Shown in pieces: positions 21,766 through 34,429 of a stretch of 64,000 bases of DNA (the stretch's first letter is position 1; each line of letters starts with the position of its first letter). Below the pieces are notes generated by a model, which searched no databases, was not told where the DNA came from, and worked only from the letters and a program-made list of their open reading frames with translations. Position numbers and translations under genes: made by a program. Origin of the DNA: Diphasiastrum complanatum (lineage: Eukaryota > Streptophyta > Lycopodiopsida > Lycopodiales > Lycopodiaceae); contig CM055094.1 of the NCBI GenBank assembly GCA_029204225.1, positions 18,553,333 through 18,617,332 on the forward strand, written 5' to 3'.

Positions 21766-22140
21766 TCAAAACCTCATGACAAGAAGCATGTCCTTGGGCA
21801 TCAGTGTCACCCTCTTGCCATGAATGGAACACAACATCGAATCCTCAAACAATTTTGTCTGGAAGTCCTCATATGCAATATGGAGGGCCTCCAATGTAGC
21901 GATATTCCACCTCACTGCACAGGGCAGATGAGTGGTCATATCTTGTGTAACCTCCCTCACAGCCCGGTACAAGGCTGCTTTCAAGATCACAAGTTTGGTG
22001 TACCTTTGCAAGGCCCTGATGCCCCTCAACCATGGACGGCGAGGTCTTTCGCGTCTTTGCGGACGTATGGGTTCAAATGTCTAAGGACGGGATGGTTGAA
22101 CAAAATGGGTAAGCCTAGCGGTTTGCTTCGTCCGAGCCAT
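21766..22140 (-). pseudogene. Second histone H3/CENH3-like copy, interrupted
   Basis: Starts MARTKQTARLTHF and keeps the whole histone fold (LRGIRALQRYTKL, AVRW, FEDSMLCSIHGKRVTLMPKD). It has an in-frame TAG at codon 20 in the tail (22081-22083) and ends right after VMRF, a few residues before the U1 copy. Its second alanine-bearing word, TKQTAR, is the canonical H3 form, whereas U1 has TKQTTR. The TATA box and 86-bp repeats upstream are intact. From the internal ATGs only a shortened fold could be made, so I class it as a pseudogene. Confidence 0.8.
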
Positions 22141-22467
22141 TGAGGCCGGATATCTATACCACGTGAGGACAAAGATACAGCAGAAGAGAGAGCTAAATTA
22201 TCTCGCGTAATGGCGACACTGAGAACTCTAAGGGTGATATCGCTACAACGCGAGAGAGTGGCAGAGACAGGCGGAGAGAGGCAGGGGCTTGCATGATGGC
22301 GATACTGGGAAAGTCAAGCTGATATCGCTACGACGTGAGAGGGTGTAAGGAATAGGCCTGGGGACGAGGTCGCTCGCATGATGGCGATATCACGAATGCA
22401 GGTCATATGGAAGCAATCAAACATGACAGCAAATTACACGAAAACCTATACAATCCCCGGGAATGGA

Positions 22468-22943
22468 CTTATATAGGAGAAAAAAGTTGGCACGTGTGAA
22501 TCCCAGCGACACGTGGCCTAGTCAGTAGCTGACGCGTGGAACCACACGCTTGTATACACATGTGTGAAACTGCACGTCTAGATCAATACGTGTGGGATCC
22601 CATGTGGGGGCACGTGGTCGAATGGATCATCGACGTGTTCTTGCACGTATCGCCTCGCATGTGTGGTCATGTGGCCCAATCAATAACGGACGTGTGGGAC
22701 CACACTTCTATATCCGCACGTGTGAAACTTGCACATGTGGCCATGTGGTCGAATGGTTTGGTGACGTGTGTTCTGGCACGTCTTAGCTCGCACGTGTAAG
22801 CATGTGGCCGAATGGCAGATTGACGTGTATTGTAGCACGTGAGGTCTCACACGTGTGGACGATTGTATTATGCGCCATAGATCTGATCCGCTGTTGGATC
22901 GACGAGTGTACAGCTTGGGTTTTATTGGTTTTAGCTATATAAA
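22468..22943. promoter_or_regulatory. Divergent TATA boxes around a G-box array, U3 copy
   Basis: Minus-strand CTATATAAG at about 22468-22476, an ACGTG-rich array 22490-22870, and plus-strand TATATAAA at 22936-22943. Arrangement and spacing follow U1. This copy has two extra array segments (around 22725 and 22840) relative to U1. Confidence 0.55.
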
Positions 22944-22957
22944 TGTTGTTTGATCAG

Positions 22958-24338
22958 TTAAAACATTTCGCTAAGTTTTGGATTTTCACTCCATGTAGCT
23001 CTTGGTGTGTGAACCAAATACCATTCCACCTTAAAATCACCTATTCTAGGAACATTGAGTGGTGTGTCGCTCATATGATTCTTAATTATCTCTGGAGAAC
23101 TAATATCATCTAACTTGGAGAACTAATATCAATTTTTCAACAATTTCGTTTGTGATTCCATAAAACTTTACAATAAATCTCTGTAAATGATTCAGATCTA
23201 CAAACATATTGTTTGTAGAATCATATGACAAAGTGCCATGTTTTGAGTTGTAAATTTCATTGATATGGTAAGGAATACCAATGATGTTTTGCAAACCCCT
23301 GTTTAACACATCCCTCTCTAATTTGATTTGAAAGGGTCGAGGAATAGAAAATTGTTTTATATGTACTTGTCCAAATGCCTCTTTGATAATTTTAAACATT
23401 GTGTCATATGCATCCCTGCTAATACCAGAATAATCACATGCTCCTTGTATCAATTTTCGGTCAATGATCTTGCCGACTTCGCCCATAAGGGCCTCTGCAA
23501 TCTTGGGCTTGATTCGAGAATATCGTTGATTTCCAAGTAGACTCGTCGTTGACTTGGCTGTAAGTACTGCACTCAAGGACTTTCCAATCATGTCCTTGTC
23601 TTTCGGATTTTCCTTGGTGACTAAAGCTGCTCTGCAAAACAAAAATAAGATTTAGAAAAAAAACAATTCGCAACCATTGATGTGCTAGATGAAACAAGAC
23701 ACATGAATATTTTAAAACATAATCTTACTTGAAAGCATATATTCTCTTTGTCCGTTGACCCCCACTTGTTGAGAGCTCATCAATACTTTTTAAAATAACT
23801 CTTTTCTGCTTATTGTTCAGTATTTTCTTCCGTAATGGGTTTACTTCTACATTTATTTGACAATATGAGGTACACAATGTTTGTACAATTAGTTTCATAT
23901 TGTCAGTTCCTTGGTTGAGGTTTAATATAATATCTTGCAAACGAGAATTATCTATCTTCAAGATTTCATTTTCTTTTTTTGTTTGCAAAAAAAAGTTTCT
24001 TTTTCTCGGTAGTCAGTAAGCAAGCCATTCAACATATTTTCCAAACAGTGGATATTTTTCATTGAATTACTAATGCCATAACTTTTCAATCTTTCACAAT
24101 AACCCAATAGACCATTGTGTCCTTCACACAAAAATAGTATGAGTTGTGTGACCGATCTAAAATTTGGATGTTGCATTGAGCTTGGATCGATTGGATACAA
24201 ACTTCCATCAACCCATAGATCACAATGTTTCCTGTCTTTCGTCCTTTGGTGAGCTGGTAAGGTGCATCCTTTCAAATTTTTCCTCGATAGTGGAGCATAT
24301 TCTGTGGAAAGATCAATATGGAGATGATATTTAGACAT
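22958..24338 (-). CDS. Gene I: unrecognised spliced gene with coiled coil, U3 copy
   Basis: The first exon starts MSKYHLHIDLSTEYAPLSRK and includes LWVDGSLYPIDPSSM and LILFLCEGHNGLLGY. It is followed by a heptad-like coiled coil (ENEILKIDNSRLQDIILNL). A 97-bp intron (23632-23728) has donor GTAAG and acceptor ttttgttttgcag and joins two in-phase exons (RIYAFK to AALVTKENPKDKD). The next exon carries NQRYSRIKPKIAEALM and IIGIPYHINEIYNSKHGTL. The start and the coiled coil lie in different frames at an eight-A run in all three long copies, so the gene may be inactive or have another intron. Compared with U4 and U7 part of the 3' region is missing here. I cannot assign the family. Confidence 0.5.
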
Positions 24339-25610
24339 CTTAATAATCGATAGATTAATCTAGTAGAAAACCAACTTGTTATATATCTTGTAAGCTATTA
24401 AAACTTGTCTTAATTATAAAAAAATAATAATTGGAAAAGTTTGAAATGACCTTGGCGCTCTTTTTGATCCATCACACTCCATGTTTCTTGCTTTATATGC
24501 AAAATCAAAGCTTTGTTGTTATGAGCAAAATAAGCAAAATATTTTTTCGATAGATGTGCGTTGAAATTGCAAATTTTTGAATTGCAAAAGTTTGAGATAA
24601 CCTTGCCGCTCCATTTGATCCAACACACTCCGTATTTTCTGAATTTCAAAAATTTAGATTCACGTTGGCGCTCATTGTGATCCAAAATATTCAAAGTTTC
24701 TTGCCATGATTTGCAGATCGATAAGACTGTTTTTCTTTGAGGTAAACGCTTTAGTAGATGGAAAGAAAACTTTGATGTGCAATACGATTTGCATTTACAT
24801 GAGAAGTCATGTTAGTTAATGGTAGAAAATAGAATCTTGAAGTATGGACCCCATGCATTGCGGCTACCCAACTTCCAGTTAACCACATACATTATTAGTA
24901 AGGTTAAGTTATCGGAGTTGTGCGGGCAGACCAAAAACTCGGTCGGAGTTTTAAAATTCGACGATCTTCTCTCTCTTACGTCGCATTTCTAAGACAGCCC
25001 TTTTGGGCCATGGAACTCCTCGAATGTAAACTCCATATCATTTGAGTCTGTTTCATCCGATGAAGCATGACGCTTCGCTTGTATCGATCCTTCGTCCATG
25101 ACATAGAGGACATGGGTGTCTTTCTCGATGTAAGCTTCACTAGGCCGACCGTTTGGTGCTTTGTAGTTGGCCCTTGTGGAGAGAAGGAACTCTTTCTCTT
25201 TTGAGAAGCCGTTTGCATGGAATCTGTTGCAATAGGCCTGGAAGTAGAGTTGGTATTCTTGGCTGGTTCTGAGGGAGTCTCCCACGCTTTTATCTGCTAG
25301 CATGAAGTGGTCTCGAAATCGAGGTCGGTGGCGAATGTGTGGTTTTGACAAGCTCCAGTAGCACTACCCCTTGGCATTTAGCTCGTGCTAGATGTGACGA
25401 TTTTTGTGTAATGTAGCAGATCTCGACAGCTTAGGGTTTTTGAAATGGATGATGATGGCGCTCCGGATCCATGGTGGATGTATGTAGATGGTGTCCAAGG
25501 ATGCGAAGGAGTAATCAAGCACGGTCGTAGCGAATGATAGATCGCCACTAAAAGATGGAAAATCGATCCTTTGAAGCTATGGCTTTCCAAAGTTTCTGAA
25601 TTCCATTTCC

Positions 25611-25793
25611 ATGCCTGAAGAAGGAAGTGCCAGCATCAAATCTTCTCCCATCAGAGTTTGTTTTCATTTCCTAAAAAGCATGCATGGCAGCATGGTAGTA
25701 AAGCGTGATATTGTGACTTTTTGTAATGTTCTGCAACATTTGCTTACATACATAGCTACACCAAATGAGAAAATTCAGGACCTAGATTCTTAA
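25611..25793 (+). CDS. 60-codon recurring ORF, U4 copy
   Basis: MPEEGSASIKSSPIRVCFHF to KIQDLDS. Same frame as 11001-11183 with a handful of substitutions. See that entry for interpretation. Confidence 0.3.
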   Translation: MPEEGSASIKSSPIRVCFHFLKSMHGSMVVKRDIVTFCNVLQHLLTYIATPNEKIQDLDS

Positions 25794-25900
25794 AGAGTTT
25801 TATGAGGTTGAAGTTCTAGTTTTTCTACAAATCAGCTTCCTCTGAAAGTTTCTTTTTGGTGGAAATGATGCTATTTATACCAAGTGTAGGCTAATTTGTA

Positions 25901-26038
25901 ATGGCAAAGATCGAGTTTGCAGCTCACCATGATTATGATCATTTGCAAGTAGCCTATTATAAGCAAATTGTGCTGCACTTTTGTGTTATCTTAGCACATA
26001 TGAATGTAGCTTGTGATATTATTGGTTCGATATTCTAG
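25901..26038 (+). CDS. 45-codon coding-like piece, unrecognised
   Basis: Reads MAKIEFAAHHDYDHLQVAYY and on to NVACDIIGSIF before a stop. Present in all short-type units at the same distance after the 60-codon ORF, though the ATG is lost in U2. A donor-like aaggtaagag follows within 20 bases. It may be another exon of the same captured gene. Confidence 0.3.
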   Translation: MAKIEFAAHHDYDHLQVAYYKQIVLHFCVILAHMNVACDIIGSIF

Positions 26039-26354
26039 TAGTTTTTTTGCACCATTTAAGGTAAGAGAAAGAGAGCACAATCTTTAACGCTTGCTTCTTG
26101 TACGACCAAATTACCTTCCAATTTTTTCAAGCCTATTTGCGGTAAAGTGTCTCACATCTCTATGGAACGTATGCACAAAAGTGAATCACTTTCTGCCACG
26201 TGATGGTAGTGATACATTGTGCACTAGGGAATCACACTGTTGATAAGTTGGATTCACATTTACATCATGAAGCAATCAATCTTGTAAGTTTTGTGCTCAA
26301 GTGGATCGGAAGCTCGCTCCAATTGATGTTGAGATTAATATATCATGGCCATAT

Positions 26355-26549
26355 CATGCAAGTTTGGTGACATGTGTTCTGGCACGTGTTAGCTTGCATG
26401 TGTGGGCACGTGGCCGAATGACAGATTGACGTGTATTGTAGCACGTGTGGTCTCACACATGTGGACGGTTGTATTACGCGCCATAGATCTGATCCGTTGT
26501 TGGATCGACGAGTGTACGGCTTGGGTTTTATTGGTTGTATCTATATAAA
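26355..26549. promoter_or_regulatory. Shortened G-box array with right-facing TATA box
   Basis: Only the right third of the ACGTG array remains, plus TATATAAA at 26542-26549. The left-facing TATA box and the histone ORF are absent from this unit. Confidence 0.5.
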
Positions 26550-26563
26550 TGTTGCTTGATCAG

Positions 26564-28267
26564 TTAAAACATTTCGCGAAGTTTTGGATTTTCACTCCCT
26601 GTAGCTCTTGGTGTGTGAACCAAATTCCATTCCACCTTAAAATCACCTATTCTAGGAACATTGAGTGGTGTGTCGCTCATATGATTCTTAATTATCTCTG
26701 GATATTCTGTTTTACTAAAACTCCAAAATAGAATTTCATGCTCTTCTTTAAAACCTGTTTGAAATACAAAATCATGAACTATTTTAAGAGAATTGAACTC
26801 AGACCTATAATAACAAAACAATATTAGCTTAAAACACAAAACCATTAATTCTCGAAATGAATGAGTTGCTAGTACTCAATAGAATAGAGTTAAACCTGGA
26901 AAGCTGCCAACCACCAAATATTATTTTCGGACTGCACACTGAAATTAAGACTCTCCGAGTTTATCGTATTGCTTAATGTTCCATTCATAAGTGTAACACT
27001 AACCCTTTCCAGCTTTTGTCCCTTTATTTCTTCTGATTCATCTAACTTGGAGAACTAATATCATTTTTCAACAATTTCGTTTGTGATTCCATAAAACTTT
27101 ACAATAAATCTCTATAAATGATTCAGATCTACAAACATATTGTTGGTAGAATCATATGACAAAGTGCCATGTTTTGAGCTATAAATTTCATTGATATGGT
27201 AAGGAATACCAATGATGTTTTTCATACCCATGTTTAAGACATCCCTCTCTAATTTGATTTGAAAGGGCCGAGGAATAGGAACTTGTTTTATATGTACTTG
27301 TCCAAATGCCTCTTTGATAATCTTAAACATTGTGTCATATGCATCCCTGCTAATACCAGAATAATCACATGCTCCTTGTATCAATTTTCGGTCAATGATC
27401 TTGCCGACTTTGCCCATAAGGGCCTCTGCAATCTTGGGCTTGATTCGAGAATATCGTTGATTTGCAAGTAGACTCGTCGTTGACTTGGCTGTAAGTACTG
27501 CACTCAAAGACTTTCCAATCATGTCCTTGTCTTTCGGACTTTCATTGGTGAATTAAGCTGCTCCGCAAAATAAAAATAACATTTAGAAAAAAACAATTCA
27601 CAACCATTGATGTGCTAGATGAAACAAAACACATGAATAGTTTAAAACATAATTCTACTTGAAAGCATATATTCTTTTTTTCTGTTGACCCCCACTTGTT
27701 GAGAGCTCGTCAATACTTTTTAAAATAACTCTTTTTCGCTTATTGTTCAGTATTTTCTTCCGTAATGTATTTACTTCTACATTTATTTGACAATATGAGG
27801 TACACAATGTTTGTACAATTAGTTTCATATTGTCAGTTTCTTGGTTGAGGTTTAATATAATATCTTGCAAACGAGAATTATCTATCTTCAAGATTTCATT
27901 TTCTTCTTCTGTTTGCAAAAAAAAGTTTCTTTTTCTCGGTAGTCAGTAAGCAAACTATTCAACATATTTTCCAAACAGTGGATTTTTTTCATTGAATAAC
28001 TAATGCCATAACTTTTCAATCTTTCACAATAACCCAATAGACTATTGTGTCCTTCACACAAAAATAGTATGAGTTGTGTGACCAATCTAAAATTTGGATG
28101 TTGCATTGAGCTTGGATCGATTGGATACAAACTTCCATCAACCCATAGATCACAATGTTTCCTGTCTTTCGTCCTTTGGTGAGATGGTAAGGTAGATCCT
28201 ATCAGATTTTTTCTCGACAGTGGAGCATATTCTGTGGGAAGATCAATATGGAGATGATATTTAGACA
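26564..28267 (-). pseudogene. Gene I, U4 copy
   Basis: Includes the 3' region missing from U3: a segment ending SENNIWWLAAFQ, an intron-like gap, then a last exon FKEEHEILFWSFSKTEYPEI to the stop near 26564. At the site matching the U3 start codon the ATG is replaced, and the acceptor of the 97-bp intron is altered (gcgg instead of gcag). This copy is therefore probably not functional, although most of its coding segments are well kept. Confidence 0.55.
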
Positions 28268-28779
28268 GCTTAATAATCGATAGATTAGTCTAGTAGAAAA
28301 CCCACTTGTTTGAAATGACCTTGGCACTGTTTTTGATCCATCACACTCCATGTTTCTTGCTTTATATGCAAAATCAAAGCTTTGCAATTATGAGCAAAAT
28401 AAGCAAAATATTTTTTCAATAGATGTGTGTTGAAATTGCAAATTTTTGTATTGCAAAAGTTTGAGATAGCCTTGTCGTTCCATTTGATCCAACACACTCC
28501 GTATTTTCTGAATTTCAAAAATTTAGATTCACGTTGGCGCTCATTGTGATCCAAAATATTCAAAGTTTCTTGCCATGATTTGCAGATCGATAAGACTGTT
28601 TTTCTTTGATGTGAACGCTTTAGTAGATGGAAAGAAAACTTTGATGTGCAATACGATTTGCATTTACATGAGAAGTCATGTTAGTTAATGGTAGAAAATA
28701 GAATCTTGAAGTATGGACCCCACGCGTTGCGGCTACCCAACTTCCAGTTAACTACATACGTTACTAGTGAGGTCAAGTC

Positions 28780-29851
28780 ATCGGAGTTGTGCGGGCCAAC
28801 CAAAAACTTGGTCGGAGTTTTAAAATTCGACGATTTTCTCTCTCTTACATGGCATTTCTTAGACAGCCCTTTTGGGCCATGGAACTCCTCGAATGTAAAC
28901 TACATATCATTTGAGTCTGTTTCATCTGATGAAGCATGACGCTTCGCTTGTATCAATCCTTCGTCTGTGACATAGAGTACATGGGTGTCTTTCTCGATGT
29001 AAGCTTCACTAGGTCGACCGTTTGGTGCTTTGCAGTTGGCCCTTGTGGACAGAAAGAACTCTTTCTGTTTTGAGAAGCCGCTTGCATGGAATCTATTGCA
29101 ATAGGCCTGGAAGTAGAGTTGGTATTCTTGGCTGGTTCTGAGGGAGTCTCCCAAGGTTTTATCTGCTAGCATCAAGTGGTCTCAAAATCGAGGTCGGTGG
29201 CTCAACTATTGCAAAGTGACATCTATCAGAAGATAGCCCAATAACTGGAGGTTTGCTTGTTCTTGATATAGTCATGAAGGCAGTTGGAAGCAAACTGGGC
29301 CCAGTCATAAAGGTTTTGATCGTGTAGTTTAGAATCAGCCATCATGTGGAATAGTTTCATGGGGATACGCGTTAACTTGGACCTATAGCCCTATGTATAT
29401 TTCGTTAGATAGGCGCACGGAGCAGCTAAGGACTTATCATTTATGACTTCAATACAGTAACCATTTTTTTTTTCCCATTTGTCCACTGAGGGGTATATGT
29501 ATTTGAAGTATGCTGTGGATTCAATCTTTTTGAGGGTCCTGTTGACTGTGTTTGGTCCCCTAGGGAAGCCAAATGTATTGAGGTCAGCTCCAGAAATTGG
29601 GATAATATAAACAAAATTTTGGTTAGGAGGTAACATGAACTGGAAAATCTGTGGGTGTGGTTATAAGCAATATGCAATAGAAATGGGCTCTGATAGCCAC
29701 CGGAAAGAGGAAGTTGGAACTCTATGTGGCTCAAGAACTAGTGTGCCTCCTGGTACCAAGTGTTCATCTCAGAGATATCGAGGCTTTCCATGGTGATGTC
29801 AAATATGTCTTGAGTTGGGTCATCAGAACTGGAAGATGTTGTGACAGACAT
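28780..29851 (-). pseudogene. Gene L block, U4/U5 copy
   Basis: Runs from a start near 29851 (head of U5) through QNFVYIIPISGADLNTFGF, the KLFHMM segment and SLGDSLRTSQEYQLYFQAYC to an acidic end. A second reading at the left end, FHGPKGLSK, is also present in U7. Collinear with the other copies and in more than one frame. Confidence 0.45.
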
Positions 29852-32104
29852 GTTCTGGACTCGGCTGATGACTCTGTTGAAGGTTCGGCTCTGGTAATTG
29901 ACAAGTGGAGTCTTGGCTTGATCGACTGTGGAGGGCTTCGGATCGGTCGACTTTTGATGGACTCGACTCAGTCAACTTTATATGTAGAGTATGGACGCTC
30001 AGCTCGTTCCACAGCGAATGCAGAGTATGTACCCTCAACTCGGTCCACGGTGATTGCAGAGTATGGGGGCGCGGCTCTACGAGCAGTGTATGTAGAGTAT
30101 TGCTCGGCAGTGTATGGACAATAGAAATTTGTGGAAAAATTTGTAGCAATGTCGCTCTGATAGGATGTGAAAACGATGATGTTTCTTCGCGATAAACTAC
30201 TAGTAGAGAGATTTCAACCCAAATCGTTGTTGAATGTGTGGTTTTGACAAGCTCCAGTAGCACTACCCCTCAGCATTCTGGTGCTAGATGCGACGATGGT
30301 TGTGTAATGTAGCATGTCTCGACAGCTTAGGATTTTTGAAAATGGATGATGATGGCACTCTGGATCCGTGGTGGATGTATGTAGATGGTGTCCAAGGATG
30401 CGAAGGAGTAATCAAGCATGGTCGTAGCGAATGATAGATCGCCACTAAAAGATGAAAAATAGATCCTTTGAAGCTATAGCTTTTCAAAGCATCTGAATTC
30501 CATTTCCATGCTTGAAGAAGGAAGTGCCAGCATCAAATCTTCTCCCATCAGAGTTTGTTTTCATTTCCTAAAAAGCATGCATGGCAGCATGGCAGTAAAG
30601 CGTGATATTGTGAATTTTTGTAATGTTATGCAACATTTCCTTACATACATAGCTACACGAAATGAGAAAATTAAGGACCTAGATTCTTAAAGAGTTTTAT
30701 GAGATTGAAGTTCTAGTTTTTCTACAAATCAGCTTCCTCTGAAAGTTTCTTTTTGGTGGAAATGATGCTATTTATACCAAGTGTAGGCTAGTTTATAATG
30801 GGAAAGATCGAGTTCACAGCTCACCATGACTATGATCATTTGCAAGTAGCCTATTATAAGCAAATTGTGCTGCACTTTCGTCTAATCTTAGCACATTTGA
30901 ATGTAGCTTGTGATATTATTGGTTCGATATTCTAGTAGCCCTTTTGCACCATTTAAGGTAAGAGAAAGAGAGCACAATCAAATAATGATGCAATAGGTTC
31001 TAGAAAAATGTAAATTTGTTGTTCCGGTGTCTCCAATTTCTAGGAATTTGGGCATGAAGACAATCCAGCTCGAATTACGCACAGAAAAATTGATGAGTGT
31101 TTGCCATCTTGTTTGCATTTATGTGATGAATTTTGTTGTTTAATTATATCGATGTCGATTGAAACTATGATAGCTTCGTGGTTGTCATTCGTAATATTAA
31201 AAGTTTGTTTTCACCTTATCTTGGGGCAAGTTCACAAATAGCAAGGTAACAAATTGGGACTCGGCAAGAACTCACTCCAAATGACTTTTTGAGCTTCACT
31301 AACTTATTCTCATGAATTTATCATTGTGTCTAACTTGCCATATACCAGTTTTATAAGTATTTGCTTGATCCTTTACTCTTAAATGCACCATAATGCTACC
31401 CCCCTTTGCGTGTGCCATAGTCCTAGAGCTCTAAAATTAACAATGTATACACATGTATGGAAGTTTTCAAGACATACTGATGTTTTTGCATCCACTTGTC
31501 TTTAAGCTTAAACATGTTCTTTGTAGTTACTGAAGAAGTCTTGAAAGTTTGAAGCTTGTGTGTTAAGCCAAATGTTGTGGTAGTTCATCGTAGATGCTTG
31601 GAGTTGATTATTGGCCACCTCCAAGGACATAGCCTTGAAAAAATTTGTCTAGGCCCCTTCATTTTTTAACGATTGCTTCTTGTACAACCAAATTACCATC
31701 CAATTTTTTCAAGCCTATTTGTGGTAAAGTGTCTCACATCTCTATGGAACATATGCACAAAAGTGAATCACTTTCTGCCACGTGATGATAGTGATACATT
31801 GTGCACTAGGGAATCACATTCTTGATAAGTTGGATTCACATTTACATCATGAAGCAAATAGTCTTGTAAGTTTCATGTTCAAGATCGGAAGCTCACTCCA
31901 ATGGATGTTGAGATTAATATATCATGCTATCTCTAGCCTAATAGCCACACACTAGATGTTTGGATCCAGAAAATATTCACACAAAGGGACATAGGTCTAC
32001 CACGCAGGTCTGCCACGTAGTTTTCAATCAATCAAAAGGAAGGTAGATCCTTATCTTTGGTACTGTAATAGTTAGTTCTTAGACTTATTGAGATCTTAGA
32101 AATT

Positions 32105-32600
32105 ATTAACCTAGCTTTGGAATGGTACCTTTGGAATGTGTCCAAAGAGTGCATAGATAGGGCAGAAAAAAAGTAGGAGCTTAAAATAGCAGTTTTTTCA
32201 TTGTTTTTGGATCTCGAGGTATCGACCCTAAATAGGGTGGATCAACTGGATCTTTAGGTTGGATGGTAGGGTTAGGTTGTGATGATTACATAGAAGCCGT
32301 AATATGCTCAAATTCGAGCTCTACATGTATAAATATGTGATGGGATTTCCATCCAATTATGAGCAAAATTGAGATTTTCCTTCTTGACTAGTTTGAGTCT
32401 ATGATTTGACTGATGAATGCTATTAGCTTATGATTTTTTATGATCAGTGAATGAGATTGGAGATGCAGATACAGTACGCAGGCAGCAGCAATCCACATGT
32501 GTGAAGAGTTTTGGAGATAATTCATGGAGTTCAAGCCAAGATAAACTAGGAATCAATGCATTGATTAGTAATCTAGCTTCTAGATCTTGGTTGGATTTTA
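32105..32600 (+). mobile_element. Copia family-F LTR remnant
   Basis: Matches 58952-59470, the 3' LTR-like end of the fossil in U9, including the TATA-like 'tgtataaatatgtg'. It starts at a join within 'gaaatta', a short word shared by the LTR and by the unit sequence it joins, as expected from deletion at microhomology. Confidence 0.55.
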
Positions 32601-32821
32601 AGTAGGTGCTTTCTCCATCATTTCTAGAATCAAATGGGTTTATTTTGCTGTATTTTTATCAAAAAGAACCCCAACCTCCTACTAGTGGAAAAGTGGGTGA
32701 TAAAGAGGAGTTTGCTGATGTCCTAGTTCAAGACTATAATGTGGTTACAATTGTCAAGGAAATTGTGGAAGAGGTGCCAATTGACACTGCAATGGACCCT
32801 TCAAAAAAACAAAAAATGTAA

Positions 32822-33460
32822 ATGATTTTTATGATTTCTGGGAGTAATTAATTCTCTTTTATTTTAGAAAACAATTGCGTTTATGTTTCTTGAAATATTG
32901 TGTATTGAAATCTTTTTGATTAATTTAATGTTTTTAAATTTGTTTGTATTAAAAAAATATAGATTTAGCAGTTTGTTAATGATTTAAATATCAGCAAAAC
33001 TAAAATTGCAACAAATGTCAGATTTTTTAATATTTTAATTTTTCGTTATGTTTTTATAAGAAGTTCTTAGAAATAATTTCATTTGCAATCATTTAATGTT
33101 TAAATATAAGTAAAGATTTAAATACTGATTAAATTTTGTCATAATTTAAAAAATATTTTTCTTAATACAAGAATTGTAATTTAAAACACTTTTAAAATTT
33201 TTTAAAAAACATTGAAAACTTTTGTTTTAATAAGCAAAAAGGTTAGTTATTCTAATGGTTGTGTCCAATGATTTTATTTTGAATAGTATTATTATTTCAT
33301 ATAAGCTAATTTGCAATTATTAACAAAAATCTATTAACAAAATTTTAGTAGGTTGATTAATTTTCTTGCAAAATGCAACATTTTTTTTAGCATTACAATA
33401 TCTTTATTTGAAGCATTTTAATTATGGATATTTTTTTTATAAAACAAAAAAAAAAAAAGC
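32822..33460 (+). repeat. AT-rich block
   Basis: Very rich in A and T with poly-A and poly-T runs. Shared with 45482-45790 (part) and 59690-60340. A short reading frame just before it (32606-32821), ending PSKKQKM, differs between copies and is not convincing. I see no gene in it. Confidence 0.8.
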
Positions 33461-33539
33461 GACAAAAACAAAATGGGTCTCCATGTTATTTTTTTTTTTT
33501 TTGTCATCGTGTTTCATGATGAACATTCTTAATAAATTC

Positions 33540-34400
33540 TTCCCTGGTGCATTCTTCCAAAATCAGATGAATGGCTTTTTTCTTTGGCTACACAAGCTCG
33601 TCAGAGATGTTGTCAAGTCACACCTACTTTTCTCTTTTTACGCCAGCACATGATTGATTTGCTGCAAACCCTTCTGCTAAACTCCTTGTCAACTTAGGAG
33701 ATGCTGAAAACATCAGATAGATTGAACGCCTCCTCAAAAGACCAAATTTTTTTGCTGTCCCAGATAAATTCTTTCAAAACTCAAATGAAAGGTCTGGTTC
33801 TTTCAACCTAAACAACCCTAGTTCGGTGGTTTCTGGACGAAATATGGGAAAAAGAAAGAAGTATACATGATATAAAGGAAAGGAATGACAAGACAGTGGT
33901 GCAAAAGAAGACTTACCGGCTAAAAGACTAAACTTTTACAGGGATTAACTGGCTCGCAGGATGTTGAGGATCTGCATAGAAGAACTCTCACTAGGAATAC
34001 GGTGGATCGACTACAACTCAGCACACACAAGGACAAGGCAAAGATATTTTTACATTTACGCTATTGTAATAGAATGTTTGAGACCATTCATGTGAGGCAC
34101 TTTTACACTTGTATTTTATTACAAATCTTTGGCCTTATATACACAAGTCCTTCCATGATATTGTGTTTGCTTGGTCATACTTACCTAACATCAACAGTGA
34201 ATGGTTCTTTCTGTTTGATGTTTTCTACAATTTTGATATTGAAAATCTATCTTTATGTTCTTGCTCTTTTCTGAAACATTTCAAAGATTTCATTTCGGAA
34301 AAAATTGATTATGTGCTTAAAACGAACTGCAATATAATTAGAAGTATGTACCTTAGAAAATATTAGCTATTTAGGAAAAACATCATTGAACTCTTGTTTT
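33540..34400 (+). other. Exon-like block, unrecognised
   Basis: Shared with 45890-46640 and 60395-61250. One frame contains MAFFFGYTSSPEMLSSH and, further on, NNPSSVVSGQNMGKRKK. Another contains HKSFHDIVFAWSYLPNI and FLKHFKDFI. The pieces are collinear in the three copies but broken by stops, as in a decayed multi-exon gene. No family is recognised. Confidence 0.3.
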
Positions 34401-34429
34401 AAATCTTGCATTAAAAGCTGTTCTTGATG

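Larger units (their letters stand above)
25332..29668 (+). repeat. Composite repeat unit U4 (hybrid)
   Basis: Partial head plus following sequence 25332-26350, then a jump into the G-box array (26350-26480), gene I 26564-28267, AT-rich 28290-28770 without a gene, and gene L from 28780. The join near 26348 has about 14 bases ('ccatatcatgcaag') found on neither side in that order, as in end-joining with filler. Confidence 0.75.

Noticed and set aside
23960-24338. Possible SMC-hinge or MORC-like relationship of gene I
   Set aside because: Coiled coil alone is not evidence; no ATPase or hinge motif could be seen.
24410-24694. 94-codon minus-strand frame with Cys and His residues that suggested a BED-type zinc finger
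   Set aside because: Cys/His spacing does not fit, and the DNA holds two imperfect copies of a 'tggatcaaa..gagcg' segment that explain the frame. Kept only as AT-rich sequence.
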